Shown in pieces: positions 8,265 through 15,359 of a stretch of 33,129 nt of DNA. The first letter of the stretch is position 1, and each line of letters opens with the position of its first letter. A program made the position numbers and the translations under genes. Under the pieces are notes generated by a model. It saw only the letters and a program-made list of their open reading frames with translations. It was not told where the DNA came from and searched no databases. Origin of the DNA: Ruminococcus sp. (GTDB lineage: Bacteria > Bacillota > Clostridia > Oscillospirales > Ruminococcaceae); NCBI GenBank assembly GCA_021199375.1, contig JAJQIB010000001.1:1-33129 (forward strand). The letters are read 5' to 3'.

Positions 8265-8287
8265 ATTATCGTGAATATTCCGATAAT
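8265..8287. repeat. Inverted repeat ATTATCG-N9-CGATAAT upstream of the ROK promoter
   Basis: A perfect seven-base inverted repeat (8265-8271 and 8281-8287) directly adjoins the candidate -35 box of the ROK gene. It could be a regulator binding site, possibly autoregulatory. Similar TTATCG/CGATAA arms occur at 24127-24145. Confidence 0.5.
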
Positions 8288-8334
8288 ACAAAAGATTTAT
8301 CATAATGTTAAGACTTTGTTTATTTATGTCTGAA

Positions 8335-8369
8335 AAAACCACCGTTTTCAGTGGCTTGACGGTGGTTTT
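8335..8369 (-). terminator. Terminator of spoVAC
   Basis: AAAACCACCGT (8335-8345) pairs perfectly with ACGGTGGTTTT (8359-8369), 17 bases past the spoVAC stop. The stem is eleven pairs with an A/T-rich outer end giving a T run on either strand. Confidence 0.85.
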
Positions 8370-8386
8370 CATTTGCATTTTCATTT

Positions 8387-8830
8387 TTAAAATTTCAAGA
8401 GCATCCAATAGATTAATCCATATAAAAATCCTGCCGCTGTTCCATAAAGGATCACAGGTCCCGCAATAGAAAAAATCTTCGCTCCTACTCCCAAAACATA
8501 GCCTTCAGTTTTAAATTCGATGGCTGGTGCTGCAACCGAGTTTGCAAATCCCGTGATAGGCACAAGCGTGCCCGCTCCTGCATGCTTTGCTATTTTTTCA
8601 TATAGTCCAAAAGCAGTCAGAATTATCGAGCATGCGATAAGCGTAATCGAGCACCAGGTAGACGAAGCTTTTTGATCTGCACCCAAATATGTGTAAAAAT
8701 TCGTAAGACATTCGCCAATAACGCAAATTCCTCCGCCTATGACAAACGCCTTGACCAAATTTTTTGCCCATGCACTATTTTTTGATGCGCTCTTAACCAT
8801 CTGCGAATAGCTTTCCTTGCTAATATCCAT
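8387..8830 (-). CDS. spoVAC: Stage V sporulation protein AC
   Basis: A 147-residue membrane protein of standard SpoVAC length. SpoVAC is part of the inner-spore-membrane channel that moves Ca-dipicolinic acid and responds to membrane tension in germination. About four helices are visible. Family segments are FVIGGGICVIGECL near 29-42, GAGTLVPITGFANSVAAPA near 86-104, and FKTEGYVLGVGAKIFSIAGPV. AGAGGTG lies eight bases before the ATG. The gene stands alone: no spoVAD or spoVAE adjoins it, since the upstream neighbour is a divergent pilin gene and a terminator follows. A sigma-G-like promoter at 8851-8880 suggests forespore expression. Confidence 0.94.
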   Translation of the reverse strand: MDISKESYSQMVKSASKNSAWAKNLVKAFVIGGGICVIGECLTNFYTYLGADQKASSTWCSITLIACSIILTAFGLYEKIAKHAGAGTLVPITGFANSVAAPAIEFKTEGYVLGVGAKIFSIAGPVILYGTAAGFLYGLIYWMLLKF

Positions 8831-8850
8831 GTTATCACCTCTTTTTTAGT

Positions 8851-8880
8851 TAGTATGTTAAAAAGAGAGAATAATATTCA
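8851..8880 (-). promoter_or_regulatory. Sigma-G-like forespore promoter of spoVAC
   Basis: On the minus strand TGAATA (8880-8875), 17 bases, CATACTA (8857-8851). This fits the sigma-G pattern (GHATR, 17-18 bases, CATnnTA) better than sigma-A, and SpoVA genes are classic sigma-G targets. The predicted start leaves room for the ribosome binding site at 8836-8842. Confidence 0.65.
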
Positions 8881-8915
8881 TTTCATTTTCAAATTGTAAA
8901 TTTTATATAAAATAA

Positions 8916-8944
8916 TTGACATTGTAAAATCGTTGATGTATAAT
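8916..8944 (+). promoter_or_regulatory. Sigma-A promoter of the pilin gene
   Basis: TTGACA (8916-8921), 17 bases, TATAAT (8939-8944): perfect consensus. It leaves an untranslated leader of about 90 bases before the pilin ATG. Confidence 0.88.
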
Positions 8945-9038
8945 AAAAATGACGTGATTCGGCGATTTTATTTCACCGATCTACTCATTCACAATCATAA
9001 ACATTTACTTTGTAGAAATACAAGAGGGGGTATTTTCT

Positions 9039-9542
9039 ATGAAAAAGGCAAAGGGCTTTACGCTTGTAGAGCTTGTTGTCGTCATTGCCATCATTGGTGT
9101 TTTGGCTGCTATTCTAATTCCATCGATGCTTGGCTATGTAAAAAAAGCACGACTCAAGGCTGCTAACACAAATGCCAAGACCGCTTACAACGCTGTATCG
9201 GAATTTATTGCTGATAAAGTGGCAGAGGGTATGGAGCGTGATGAGGCTATTAGCTGCTATGCAAGTGAAGTCATCGACTGCGCATCAACGCCGTCCGGCA
9301 CGGGAGCATCCCTACAGGCAAAAAAAGCTGTGTACAATGCACTTTCAGAAAATGGAGTGAATTCAGGCAAGGTCTGGGTCGACCAGGCAACAATTAACAA
9401 CACCGACAGCTTTTATGTGCAGTGGACTAACGATTCAGATCCCACTATAAGCACCGCAATCTTCGGTCAATATCCCGATGCTATTACCTGGGATAATTAT
9501 GATGCAGGAAATGCTGTTTGGAAAACCTACAACAATCCTTAA
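9039..9542 (+). CDS. Type IV pilin-like prepilin
   Basis: A 167-residue class III signal-peptide protein. MKKAKG is a short charged leader cleaved before Phe7, followed by FTLVELVVVIAIIGVLAAIL with the conserved Glu (mature position 5; residue 11). The rest is a globular pilin domain ending in a Trp/Tyr-rich tail. It would be processed by a prepilin peptidase and assembled into a pilus or pseudopilus. Gram-positive rumen cocci use similar pilins (for example CbpC of Ruminococcus albus) to adhere to cellulose, and a cellulase lies 9 kb downstream; that role here is inference. AGAGGGGG lies eight bases before the ATG. No assembly ATPase or peptidase is in the window, and the gene is monocistronic. 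Confidence 0.9.
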   Translation: MKKAKGFTLVELVVVIAIIGVLAAILIPSMLGYVKKARLKAANTNAKTAYNAVSEFIADKVAEGMERDEAISCYASEVIDCASTPSGTGASLQAKKAVYNALSENGVNSGKVWVDQATINNTDSFYVQWTNDSDPTISTAIFGQYPDAITWDNYDAGNAVWKTYNNP

Positions 9543-9551
9543 TAAAAAAAC

Positions 9552-9586
9552 AAAAGCGTCGATCTAGCTTCGGCGCTTTTTCTTTT
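9552..9586 (+). terminator. Terminator of the pilin gene
   Basis: AAAAGCGTCGA (9552-9562) pairs with TCGGCGCTTTT (9570-9580), with one G-U pair, followed by TCTTTT. Confidence 0.85.
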
Positions 9587-9615
9587 AATAGGTCGCAAAA
9601 ATTTGCAGCAGACTA

Positions 9616-9644
9616 TTGATATTTTAGAATTTATATGATATAAT
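9616..9644 (+). promoter_or_regulatory. Sigma-A promoter of the small peptide-ung operon
   Basis: TTGATA (9616-9621), 17 bases, TATAAT (9639-9644). Confidence 0.82.
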
Positions 9645-9690
9645 AGACTAAGAAAAAACGACCTATCTAAACGGAAAGGAATATATTATT

Positions 9691-9831
9691 ATGGCTAAAA
9701 ATTCAGGCAAAAACCCTAACAAGGAAAAAAGCAACAAGCCGCTTGTTGCACGTATTCTCGTGCTTGCGCTGGTAGCAGTTATGGTTCTGGGTATTGTTAT
9801 AGGCTCGGTAGCCGGCATGGGAGCATTCTGA
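9691..9831 (+). CDS. 46-residue single-pass membrane peptide
   Basis: It encodes 46 residues: a Lys/Asn-rich hydrophilic start (MAKNSGKNPNKEKSNKP) followed by one membrane helix (about 21-40, RILVLALVAVMVLGIVIG) and a short Gly-rich tail. It begins with ATG ten bases after GGAAAGGA, about 40 bases downstream of a strong promoter, and stops one base before ung starts, so it is a translated first cistron rather than a chance frame. I recognise no family; small membrane proteins of this layout are common in Clostridia. The N-in topology follows the positive-inside rule. A leader role for ung translation is possible. Confidence 0.7.
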   Translation: MAKNSGKNPNKEKSNKPLVARILVLALVAVMVLGIVIGSVAGMGAF

Positions 9832-9832
9832 C

Positions 9833-10501
9833 ATGGTACATATCGGAAACAGCTGGGATGAAATTTTAAAAGACGAATTCACCTCGCAGTATTACCTACA
9901 GCTGCGTGAATTTTTAAAATACGAGTATTCTCACTACCACGTCTACCCATCAATGTACGACATCTTCAATTCACTTAAATACACACCATTTGAAAACGTA
10001 AAAGCAGTTATCATAGGGCAGGATCCCTATCACGGAGCAGGACAGGCTCATGGTCTTTGCTTTTCGGTGAAAAAGGGCGTAGAAGCGCCACCATCGCTAA
10101 AAAACATCTTCAAGGAGCTTCAAGATGACCTCGGTATATCTCCGCCAAATCACGGCGAGCTTACCGACTGGGCAAAGCAAGGAGTGCTATTGTTAAACAG
10201 TGTACTCACTGTGCGTGAGGGTCAGGCGGGCTCTCACCGTGGCAAAGGTTGGGAGCAGCTTACCGATGCCATTATAATGAAGCTCAACGAGCGTGAAAAG
10301 CCACTGGCTTTTATCCTTTGGGGAGGCTACGCAAAGGCTAAGGCTCCTCTTATAACCAATCCGAACCATCTGGTGCTCAAGGCTGCTCATCCGTCACCGT
10401 TGTCAGCATGGAATGGATTTTTCGGTTGCAGACATTTTAGCAAAGCAAACGAGTTTCTAAAAGCGAATGGGCTTGAGGAAATTAATTGGAAAATTGGCTA
10501 A
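9833..10501 (+). CDS. ung: Uracil-DNA glycosylase (family 1)
   Basis: A 222-residue family-1 enzyme that excises uracil from DNA to start base-excision repair. It contains the water-activating motif GQDPYHG (Asp64) and the DNA-intercalating HPSPLSA loop near residue 188, plus FSVKKGVEAPPSLKNIFKE and VLLLNSVLTVREG, all in the usual order and at full length. The ATG lies one base after the stop of the 46-residue peptide, with GGAG nine bases upstream, indicating translational coupling. The gene ends in a bidirectional terminator shared with the convergent xylB. Confidence 0.97.
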   Translation: MVHIGNSWDEILKDEFTSQYYLQLREFLKYEYSHYHVYPSMYDIFNSLKYTPFENVKAVIIGQDPYHGAGQAHGLCFSVKKGVEAPPSLKNIFKELQDDLGISPPNHGELTDWAKQGVLLLNSVLTVREGQAGSHRGKGWEQLTDAIIMKLNEREKPLAFILWGGYAKAKAPLITNPNHLVLKAAHPSPLSAWNGFFGCRHFSKANEFLKANGLEEINWKIG

Positions 10502-10509
10502 ATAAAAAT

Positions 10510-10547
10510 GGCGGCAGTTTTTTGTTCACTGCCGCCTTGATTTTTTA
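10510..10547. terminator. Bidirectional terminator between ung and xylB
   Basis: GGCGGCAGT (10510-10518) pairs perfectly with ACTGCCGCC (10528-10536). A T run follows on the plus strand (10541-10546), and complementary A bases (10504-10508) give a T run on the minus strand. Confidence 0.88.
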
Positions 10548-12071
10548 TTAAAGCTTTGCAAGCTTAGCACATTGCTCTTTAATTGCAGGATAAATCTCAC
10601 GATAAAGCTGATAGTAGCTTTCGTACTTAGGTACATTCTCCTTGTTAGGCTCGCAGATCTTGTTCACCTCAACAACAGCCTTACAAGCCTCCGGAACGCT
10701 TGAGTATACGCCTGCTCCTGTTAGCGCCAAAAGTGCAACGCCTAGTGCAGGACCCTCCTTTGATTTCACGGTCTTTACAGGACAATCATATAAATCCGCA
10801 AGCATTGAGCGCCATAGCGGAGACGTTCCGCCGCCACCGCAAGCCATCATGTCGGAGACGTTTATATTCATCTCACGAAAAACCTCAACACAATCACGCA
10901 GCGAGTAGGAAACTCCCTCAAGTACAGCTCTTAGCATATGCTTTTTTGTGTGCATTGCTGAAAGTCCGAAGAAAACTCCACGAGCGTTGGGATCTAGGTG
11001 AGGTGTACGCTCGCCCATAAGATATGGTAGATAAAGCAGTCTATCTGCTCCTACAGGAACGGTTTCAGCCTCCTTATCCATAAGGTAGTACTCATCGACA
11101 CCCATGTACTTTGCCGTTTCCTTTTCGGCTTCACAGAAATTATCTCTAAACCATTTTAGCGATAATCCTGCACCCTGGGTAACTCCCATAACGTGCCAGC
11201 TGTTTGGAACTGCTGCACAGCAGGTGTGAACTCGTCCCTTGGGATCTATGGCTATATCAGAGGTGTGTGCAAATACTACTCCGGATGTACCGATGGTGGT
11301 AAACGCCTTACCGTCCTCAGCTACTCCTGTACCGATTGCTGCAGCTGCATTATCTCCTGCACCACCTACAACAATGGTGCCCTCTTTAAGCCCTGTAAGT
11401 GCCGCTGCCTTAGCGGTAACGGTGCCTGTAACCTCACAGGATTCGTAAACCCTAGCAAGCATGCTCATATCAATATCAAGTGCATCACAGATCTCCTTGC
11501 TCCAGCAACGATGAGGAACATCAAGCAGCTGCATACCCGAAGCATCTGATACCTCAGTAGCAAATTCACCTGTTAGTATGTATCTCAAATAGTCCTTAGG
11601 CAAGAGTATGTGACGGCATTTGTCATAAATTTCGGGCTCGTTATTTCTTACCCACAAAATTTTAGCCGCAGTCCATCCGGTAAGTGCAGGATTCGCAGTA
11701 ATTTCAATGAGCTTTTTTCTTCCCAGGATCTCGTTCATCTGCTCGACTTCTTGTTCGGTACGCTGGTCGCACCAGATAATTGAGCGTCTTAAAACATTGC
11801 CATCATTATCTAGCATAACAAGACCATGCATCTGTCCTGAAATACCCACTCCGACAATCTCATCACTCTTTACTCCGCTTTTATCGATAACAGCCTTTAT
11901 GGTGGTTATCATAGCATCTGACCAATCTGCGGGATCCTGTTCGGCATAGCCGTTTTTCGGCTGATACATCGGGTATTCGACAGTGTGAGAAGCGATAACG
12001 TTCCCCATTTCATCAAATAAAACCGTTTTAGTGCCGCTTGTTCCGCAGTCTACTCCTATTACATATGACAT
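10548..12071 (-). CDS. xylB: Xylulokinase
   Basis: A 507-residue FGGY kinase that phosphorylates D-xylulose to xylulose 5-phosphate for the pentose phosphate pathway. The phosphate loop is GVDCGTSGTKTVLFD (6-20), the sugar-binding ISGQMHG is at 78-84, and catalytic Asp240 sits in GGAGDNAAAAIG. ACGGGGTSPLW in the C-terminal half is the adenosine site. GGAGGA lies six bases before the ATG. No xylose isomerase or transporter adjoins, so the gene depends on a remote xylA or serves pentoses from another route. The gtrA-like gene upstream lacks an obvious terminator and may add read-through. Confidence 0.94.
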   Translation of the reverse strand: MSYVIGVDCGTSGTKTVLFDEMGNVIASHTVEYPMYQPKNGYAEQDPADWSDAMITTIKAVIDKSGVKSDEIVGVGISGQMHGLVMLDNDGNVLRRSIIWCDQRTEQEVEQMNEILGRKKLIEITANPALTGWTAAKILWVRNNEPEIYDKCRHILLPKDYLRYILTGEFATEVSDASGMQLLDVPHRCWSKEICDALDIDMSMLARVYESCEVTGTVTAKAAALTGLKEGTIVVGGAGDNAAAAIGTGVAEDGKAFTTIGTSGVVFAHTSDIAIDPKGRVHTCCAAVPNSWHVMGVTQGAGLSLKWFRDNFCEAEKETAKYMGVDEYYLMDKEAETVPVGADRLLYLPYLMGERTPHLDPNARGVFFGLSAMHTKKHMLRAVLEGVSYSLRDCVEVFREMNINVSDMMACGGGGTSPLWRSMLADLYDCPVKTVKSKEGPALGVALLALTGAGVYSSVPEACKAVVEVNKICEPNKENVPKYESYYQLYREIYPAIKEQCAKLAKL

Positions 12072-12118
12072 TTTTATTCCTCCAATACAAATTGATAAAA
12101 CGATTACAGTACATATTT

Positions 12119-12147
12119 AGTATACAACATTTTGGAGATAATTGCAA
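12119..12147 (-). promoter_or_regulatory. Sigma-A promoter of xylB
   Basis: Minus-strand TTGCAA (12147-12142), 17 bases, TATACT (12124-12119), about 48 bases before the ATG. No xylose-type operator is obvious. Confidence 0.72.
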
Positions 12148-12175
12148 GTGCTTTTGCAAAAAATATTAGCAGTGC

Positions 12176-12691
12176 TTATCCACGCTTTTTAAATACAAAG
12201 AGCTTGCTGATGACATAATTAAGAATAATCGTGACTATTGATACCAGCACCTTTGCTAAAACTGCGCCAAGCGAAAGTGTTTGAGTGCAGATGTTGAGCA
12301 AAATATTTTCGACAATAAGCGTAAAGAGTCGTCCTACATAAAAGGCAACGCATTCTATAGCTATTCCCCTTGCGCCATGTGCCTTTAGCTTAAAAACCCA
12401 CTTGCGATTTGTAAGATATGCAAAGGTTACAGCACATATCCATGAGATTACATTTGAAATTTGGGTGTTTAAGTCAATGGTGAGCCCGAATACCGTGATA
12501 TCGCTAACATTTAGAAGCATATGCGGGATGGCAAAAAATATTATTCCCACAATTGTAGTTCCACCGCCAAAAAGCATATAGAGAAGAAATTCCTTGTGCT
12601 TTCGGTAAGCGGGTTCAAATCTTTTTAAAAAGCCGTATGTCATAAGCCTGTCAAAAACATCAGGCTTACATTCTTTATTGTCGTTATCCAT
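12176..12691 (-). CDS. GtrA-family four-helix membrane protein
   Basis: A 171-residue protein with a hydrophilic N-terminal third and four membrane helices from about residue 37 onward (FLLYMLFGGGTTIVGIIFFA is the first). The GtrA signature NRKWVFK follows helix three. Family members are proposed flippases for lipid-linked sugars or teichoic-acid precursors. The start at 12691 is preferred over an in-frame ATG at 12724: the -10 box is only five bases from the upstream ATG, so transcription starts about there, and AAAGGAGAT precedes the 12691 ATG (12 bases, a long spacing). No glycosyltransferase partner is adjacent. Confidence 0.85.
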   Translation of the reverse strand: MDNDNKECKPDVFDRLMTYGFLKRFEPAYRKHKEFLLYMLFGGGTTIVGIIFFAIPHMLLNVSDITVFGLTIDLNTQISNVISWICAVTFAYLTNRKWVFKLKAHGARGIAIECVAFYVGRLFTLIVENILLNICTQTLSLGAVLAKVLVSIVTIILNYVISKLFVFKKRG

Positions 12692-12729
12692 GTCCGTTGA
12701 AATCTCCTTTATGAGTTTGTACATTAAGC

Positions 12730-12758
12730 ATTATACACCATTTTGCAAATAATTGCAA
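12730..12758 (-). promoter_or_regulatory. Sigma-A promoter of the GtrA-family gene
   Basis: Minus-strand TTGCAA (12758-12753), 17 bases, TATAAT (12735-12730). The predicted start falls at about 12724, which decides the translation start of the gene. Confidence 0.75.
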
Positions 12759-12886
12759 TAGCTTAAAGAAATTTTTCATAATGAGTAATTTATTGTATTG
12801 CAATTTTGCACATCAATAATCTCCTTGCTTCATACATTCTTAATTCTTAATTCTACTATATTCATAATTTACAAAGCCTACAAGCC

Positions 12887-12915
12887 TTGATTTTTCTAAA
12901 AAAATGTGATACAAT
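12887..12915 (+). promoter_or_regulatory. Sigma-A promoter of the CBS protein-hisC operon
   Basis: TTGATT (12887-12892), 17 bases, TACAAT (12910-12915) with extended TGA before the -10. It shares AAATGTGATACAATA with the cobD promoter. Confidence 0.72.
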
Positions 12916-12954
12916 AGTAGCGATAGTAATTTTTAAAGCTATGAAAGGAAAAAT

Positions 12955-14232
12955 ATGAACATTTTTGTGATAGCTGTGCTGCTTGTGCTGTCAGCAATAT
13001 GCTCGGCTACAGAAACAGCATTTTCATCTGCAAATAGGATTCGACTAAAAAACATGGCGGATTCGGGTAAGAAAAGTGCCAAAAAAGCTCTTGATATAAT
13101 TGACGACTTTGACAGAGCCTTGACAGCGATTCTTATCGGAAATAATATTGTAAATATCTGCTCATCCTCACTTGCAACTGTGCTTTTTACCGAAAAATTC
13201 GGAAGCGGAAGCGTAGCATATGCCACAATAGTTATGACAGTTTTGGTGCTTATCTTTGGCGAGATCATTCCTAAAAGCCTTGCTAAGGAAAATTCTGAAA
13301 GCTTTTCAATGCTCATGTCAGCCCCTCTTTCGATAGTAATGCTTGTGCTCACGCCGATAATTTGGATATTCACTAAAATTAAAAGCTTAGTATCAAAACT
13401 TGTCGGAAGTCACAGCGAGCAGCCCTATGTTACTGAAGAGGAGCTAAAATACATTATCGATGAAATCGAAACTGAGGGAGTGCTCGAAGAACAGGAATCG
13501 GACCTTGTGAGATCTGCACTCGATTTTGATGAAACTCAAATTGAGCAGGTAATGGTGCCGCGTGTCAATATTGTAGGAATAGAGCGTGGTACAAATGTAG
13601 AAAAAATACGTGAGATATTCACCGAAAATTTCTACTCACGAATACCGGTGTATGAAAAATCAATGGATAATATTGTGGGTATAATACATCAGTCAGACTT
13701 CTTTAAGGAATATCTCGATGGAGAAAAAAACATAGATAAAATAATGACAATGCCGGTATACATTTCAGAAAACAAACACATCTCTGAGGTTATGAAGCTC
13801 ATGCAAAAGAAAAAGGTGCATATGGCAGTTGTTATAGATCAATACGGAGGCACCGCGGGCATTTGCACGCTTGAGGACATTATAGAGGAGCTTGTCGGTG
13901 AGATATATGACGAGCACGATGAGGAGGACGACTCCTTCACCGTAATAAGCGAAAACAAATGGCGTGTATCCGGCGAGCTAAGTGTACTGGACTTCTTGGA
14001 AAAGGCTCAGCTTGACGAAGAGCTTATCGAGACGGATGCAAACTCGGTAGGCGGCTGGATCGTGGATCTATTAGAGCGCTTTCCTGAAAACGGGGAGAGA
14101 ATTGAAGCAGGATGCTTCGTAGTTAGCGTTAAAATGGAAGATCCACAGCGAATAGACTCACTGGTAATAGAAAAAATTGACAATGGTGAAATTGACGAAG
14201 GAGATGTAGAAAGAGATGCCAAAACAGATTAA
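12955..14232 (+). CDS. CNNM/CorC-type membrane protein (DUF21, CBS pair, CorC_HlyC)
   Basis: A 425-residue hemolysin-C-like transporter protein. The N-terminal DUF21 domain (about 1-165) has three to four helices and the family motif SATETAFSSAN; GEIIPKSLAKE lies near 102-112. The CBS pair (about 185-305) includes VMVPRVNIVGI and YSRIPVYEKS, with VIDQYGGTAGICTLEDIIEELVG closing it. The C-terminal CorC_HlyC domain (about 320-400) contains VGGWIVDLLERFPENGE. Family members are implicated in Mg2+ or Co2+ export and nucleotide sensing. AAAGGA lies just before the ATG. First gene of a four-gene operon; its 3' end overlaps the next gene by 17 bases. Confidence 0.92.
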   Translation: MNIFVIAVLLVLSAICSATETAFSSANRIRLKNMADSGKKSAKKALDIIDDFDRALTAILIGNNIVNICSSSLATVLFTEKFGSGSVAYATIVMTVLVLIFGEIIPKSLAKENSESFSMLMSAPLSIVMLVLTPIIWIFTKIKSLVSKLVGSHSEQPYVTEEELKYIIDEIETEGVLEEQESDLVRSALDFDETQIEQVMVPRVNIVGIERGTNVEKIREIFTENFYSRIPVYEKSMDNIVGIIHQSDFFKEYLDGEKNIDKIMTMPVYISENKHISEVMKLMQKKKVHMAVVIDQYGGTAGICTLEDIIEELVGEIYDEHDEEDDSFTVISENKWRVSGELSVLDFLEKAQLDEELIETDANSVGGWIVDLLERFPENGERIEAGCFVVSVKMEDPQRIDSLVIEKIDNGEIDEGDVERDAKTD

Positions 14233-14731
14233 GATAACTAAGATAACAAAAGGCGAACGAGCAAACCGAATACTTGCGCTTCTTGCAATGATTGCAGCTT
14301 TTATATACGGAGGCTCATTTATATTGCTGTTAAACGAGCTTAGCTCAGATGATGATGTTCCGGCATATATAGGTATTGCAGCCTTTGCAGCGTATGTGGT
14401 TTTGTTTGGACTGTGCGTGACACACTGTATTCAGGGTGTCTGGGTGTACAAGAGACAGGAGCATTACGGAGTGCTTTTTCAGGCAATTATCATGGGTGCT
14501 TCGGCGTTTGCGATGCTAATTAATCTTCAGCTTGAGCTTGCCATTTTATTTACCTCATTAGGACTTGACAGCCTGACTGAAAAGGTTGTAGGCGACAGCA
14601 CCTATGAGGACTTTATTTCAAATCAAAACTCTGCGTGGATTTTGCTGATATTAGCAATTGCGGCGATTATAACTATTGGAATTGCTGCGATAGTGCGACT
14701 ATGCTCAAAGGCTAACCGCCGTGATAAATAA
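14216..14731 (+). CDS. Uncharacterised four-helix membrane protein
   Basis: A 171-residue protein with a basic N-terminus (Lys/Thr-rich to about residue 16) and four likely helices at about 19-39, 51-72, 86-114 and 139-161, ending in a basic tail. I recognise no domain. It starts inside the end of the CBS protein gene (17-base overlap) with GGAG about ten bases upstream, so the two are translationally coupled and may form a membrane pair. It is followed after 13 bases by the radical SAM gene. Confidence 0.78.
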   Translation: MPKQIKITKITKGERANRILALLAMIAAFIYGGSFILLLNELSSDDDVPAYIGIAAFAAYVVLFGLCVTHCIQGVWVYKRQEHYGVLFQAIIMGASAFAMLINLQLELAILFTSLGLDSLTEKVVGDSTYEDFISNQNSAWILLILAIAAIITIGIAAIVRLCSKANRRDK

Positions 14732-14744
14732 AGGAGTATGACCT

Positions 14745-15359
14745 ATGAAAAAAGCTATGACAATATCTTACGAGATAGGCGATAGCCTATATTTAAACAT
14801 CACGAACAAATGTCCGTGCAGCTGCACGTTTTGCATTCGTAACAACGGTGATGGTGCCTACGGATCAGATCCGCTTTGGCTTGACCACCAGCCTAGCTTT
14901 GAAGAGGTGCGTGAAAATCTATCCAAGCGAGATTTAGGCAGCTATAGACAGATTGTCTTTTGCGGATATGGCGAGCCAACCTGTGAGCTTGAGCTTTTAA
15001 AACAAACAGCAGACTACATCAAAAGCGTTTGCAATGTTAGCATAAGGCTCAACACCAACGGACTAAGTGACCTTATAAACAAGCGTGAGACTGCATCAGA
15101 GCTTGAGGGACGTATTGACTGCGTTTCAATTAGCCTTAACGCTCCGACTAAGGAGGAATATGATGCCGTAACACGTCCTTCATTTGATGCCGACTGCTAT
15201 AGCGCAATGCTTAAATTTGCATCATCTGCTAAGGCTTATGTGCCTGAGGTCATGTTCACAGTGGTGGATGTTATTGGAAGTGAGGAGATTGAGCGTTCAC
15301 GCAAGGTCGCCGAGAGTGTTGGCGTAAAGCTTAGAGTGCGTGAATTTATTGATGAATGA
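14745..15359 (+). CDS. TatD-linked radical SAM protein
   Basis: A 204-residue compact radical SAM enzyme. The cluster motif CxxxCxxC lies within NKCPCSCTFCIRN (about residues 24-36), CGYGEPT is the SAM-binding GGE-like motif, and RLNTNG, SISLNAP and the C-terminal VKLRVREF follow. Length and sequence fit the family described as TatD-associated radical SAM proteins, whose substrate is unknown. Here no tatD is adjacent, and the 3' end overlaps hisC by four bases (ATGA). Fe-S dependence means it works anaerobically. GGAG lies seven bases before the ATG. Confidence 0.85.
   Translation: MKKAMTISYEIGDSLYLNITNKCPCSCTFCIRNNGDGAYGSDPLWLDHQPSFEEVRENLSKRDLGSYRQIVFCGYGEPTCELELLKQTADYIKSVCNVSIRLNTNGLSDLINKRETASELEGRIDCVSISLNAPTKEEYDAVTRPSFDADCYSAMLKFASSAKAYVPEVMFTVVDVIGSEEIERSRKVAESVGVKLRVREFIDE

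Noticed and set aside
10548-12691. A xylose operon
   Set aside because: No xylose isomerase, transporter or xylR-type operator is present; only xylB, and the GtrA-family gene has its own promoter and no link to pentose use.
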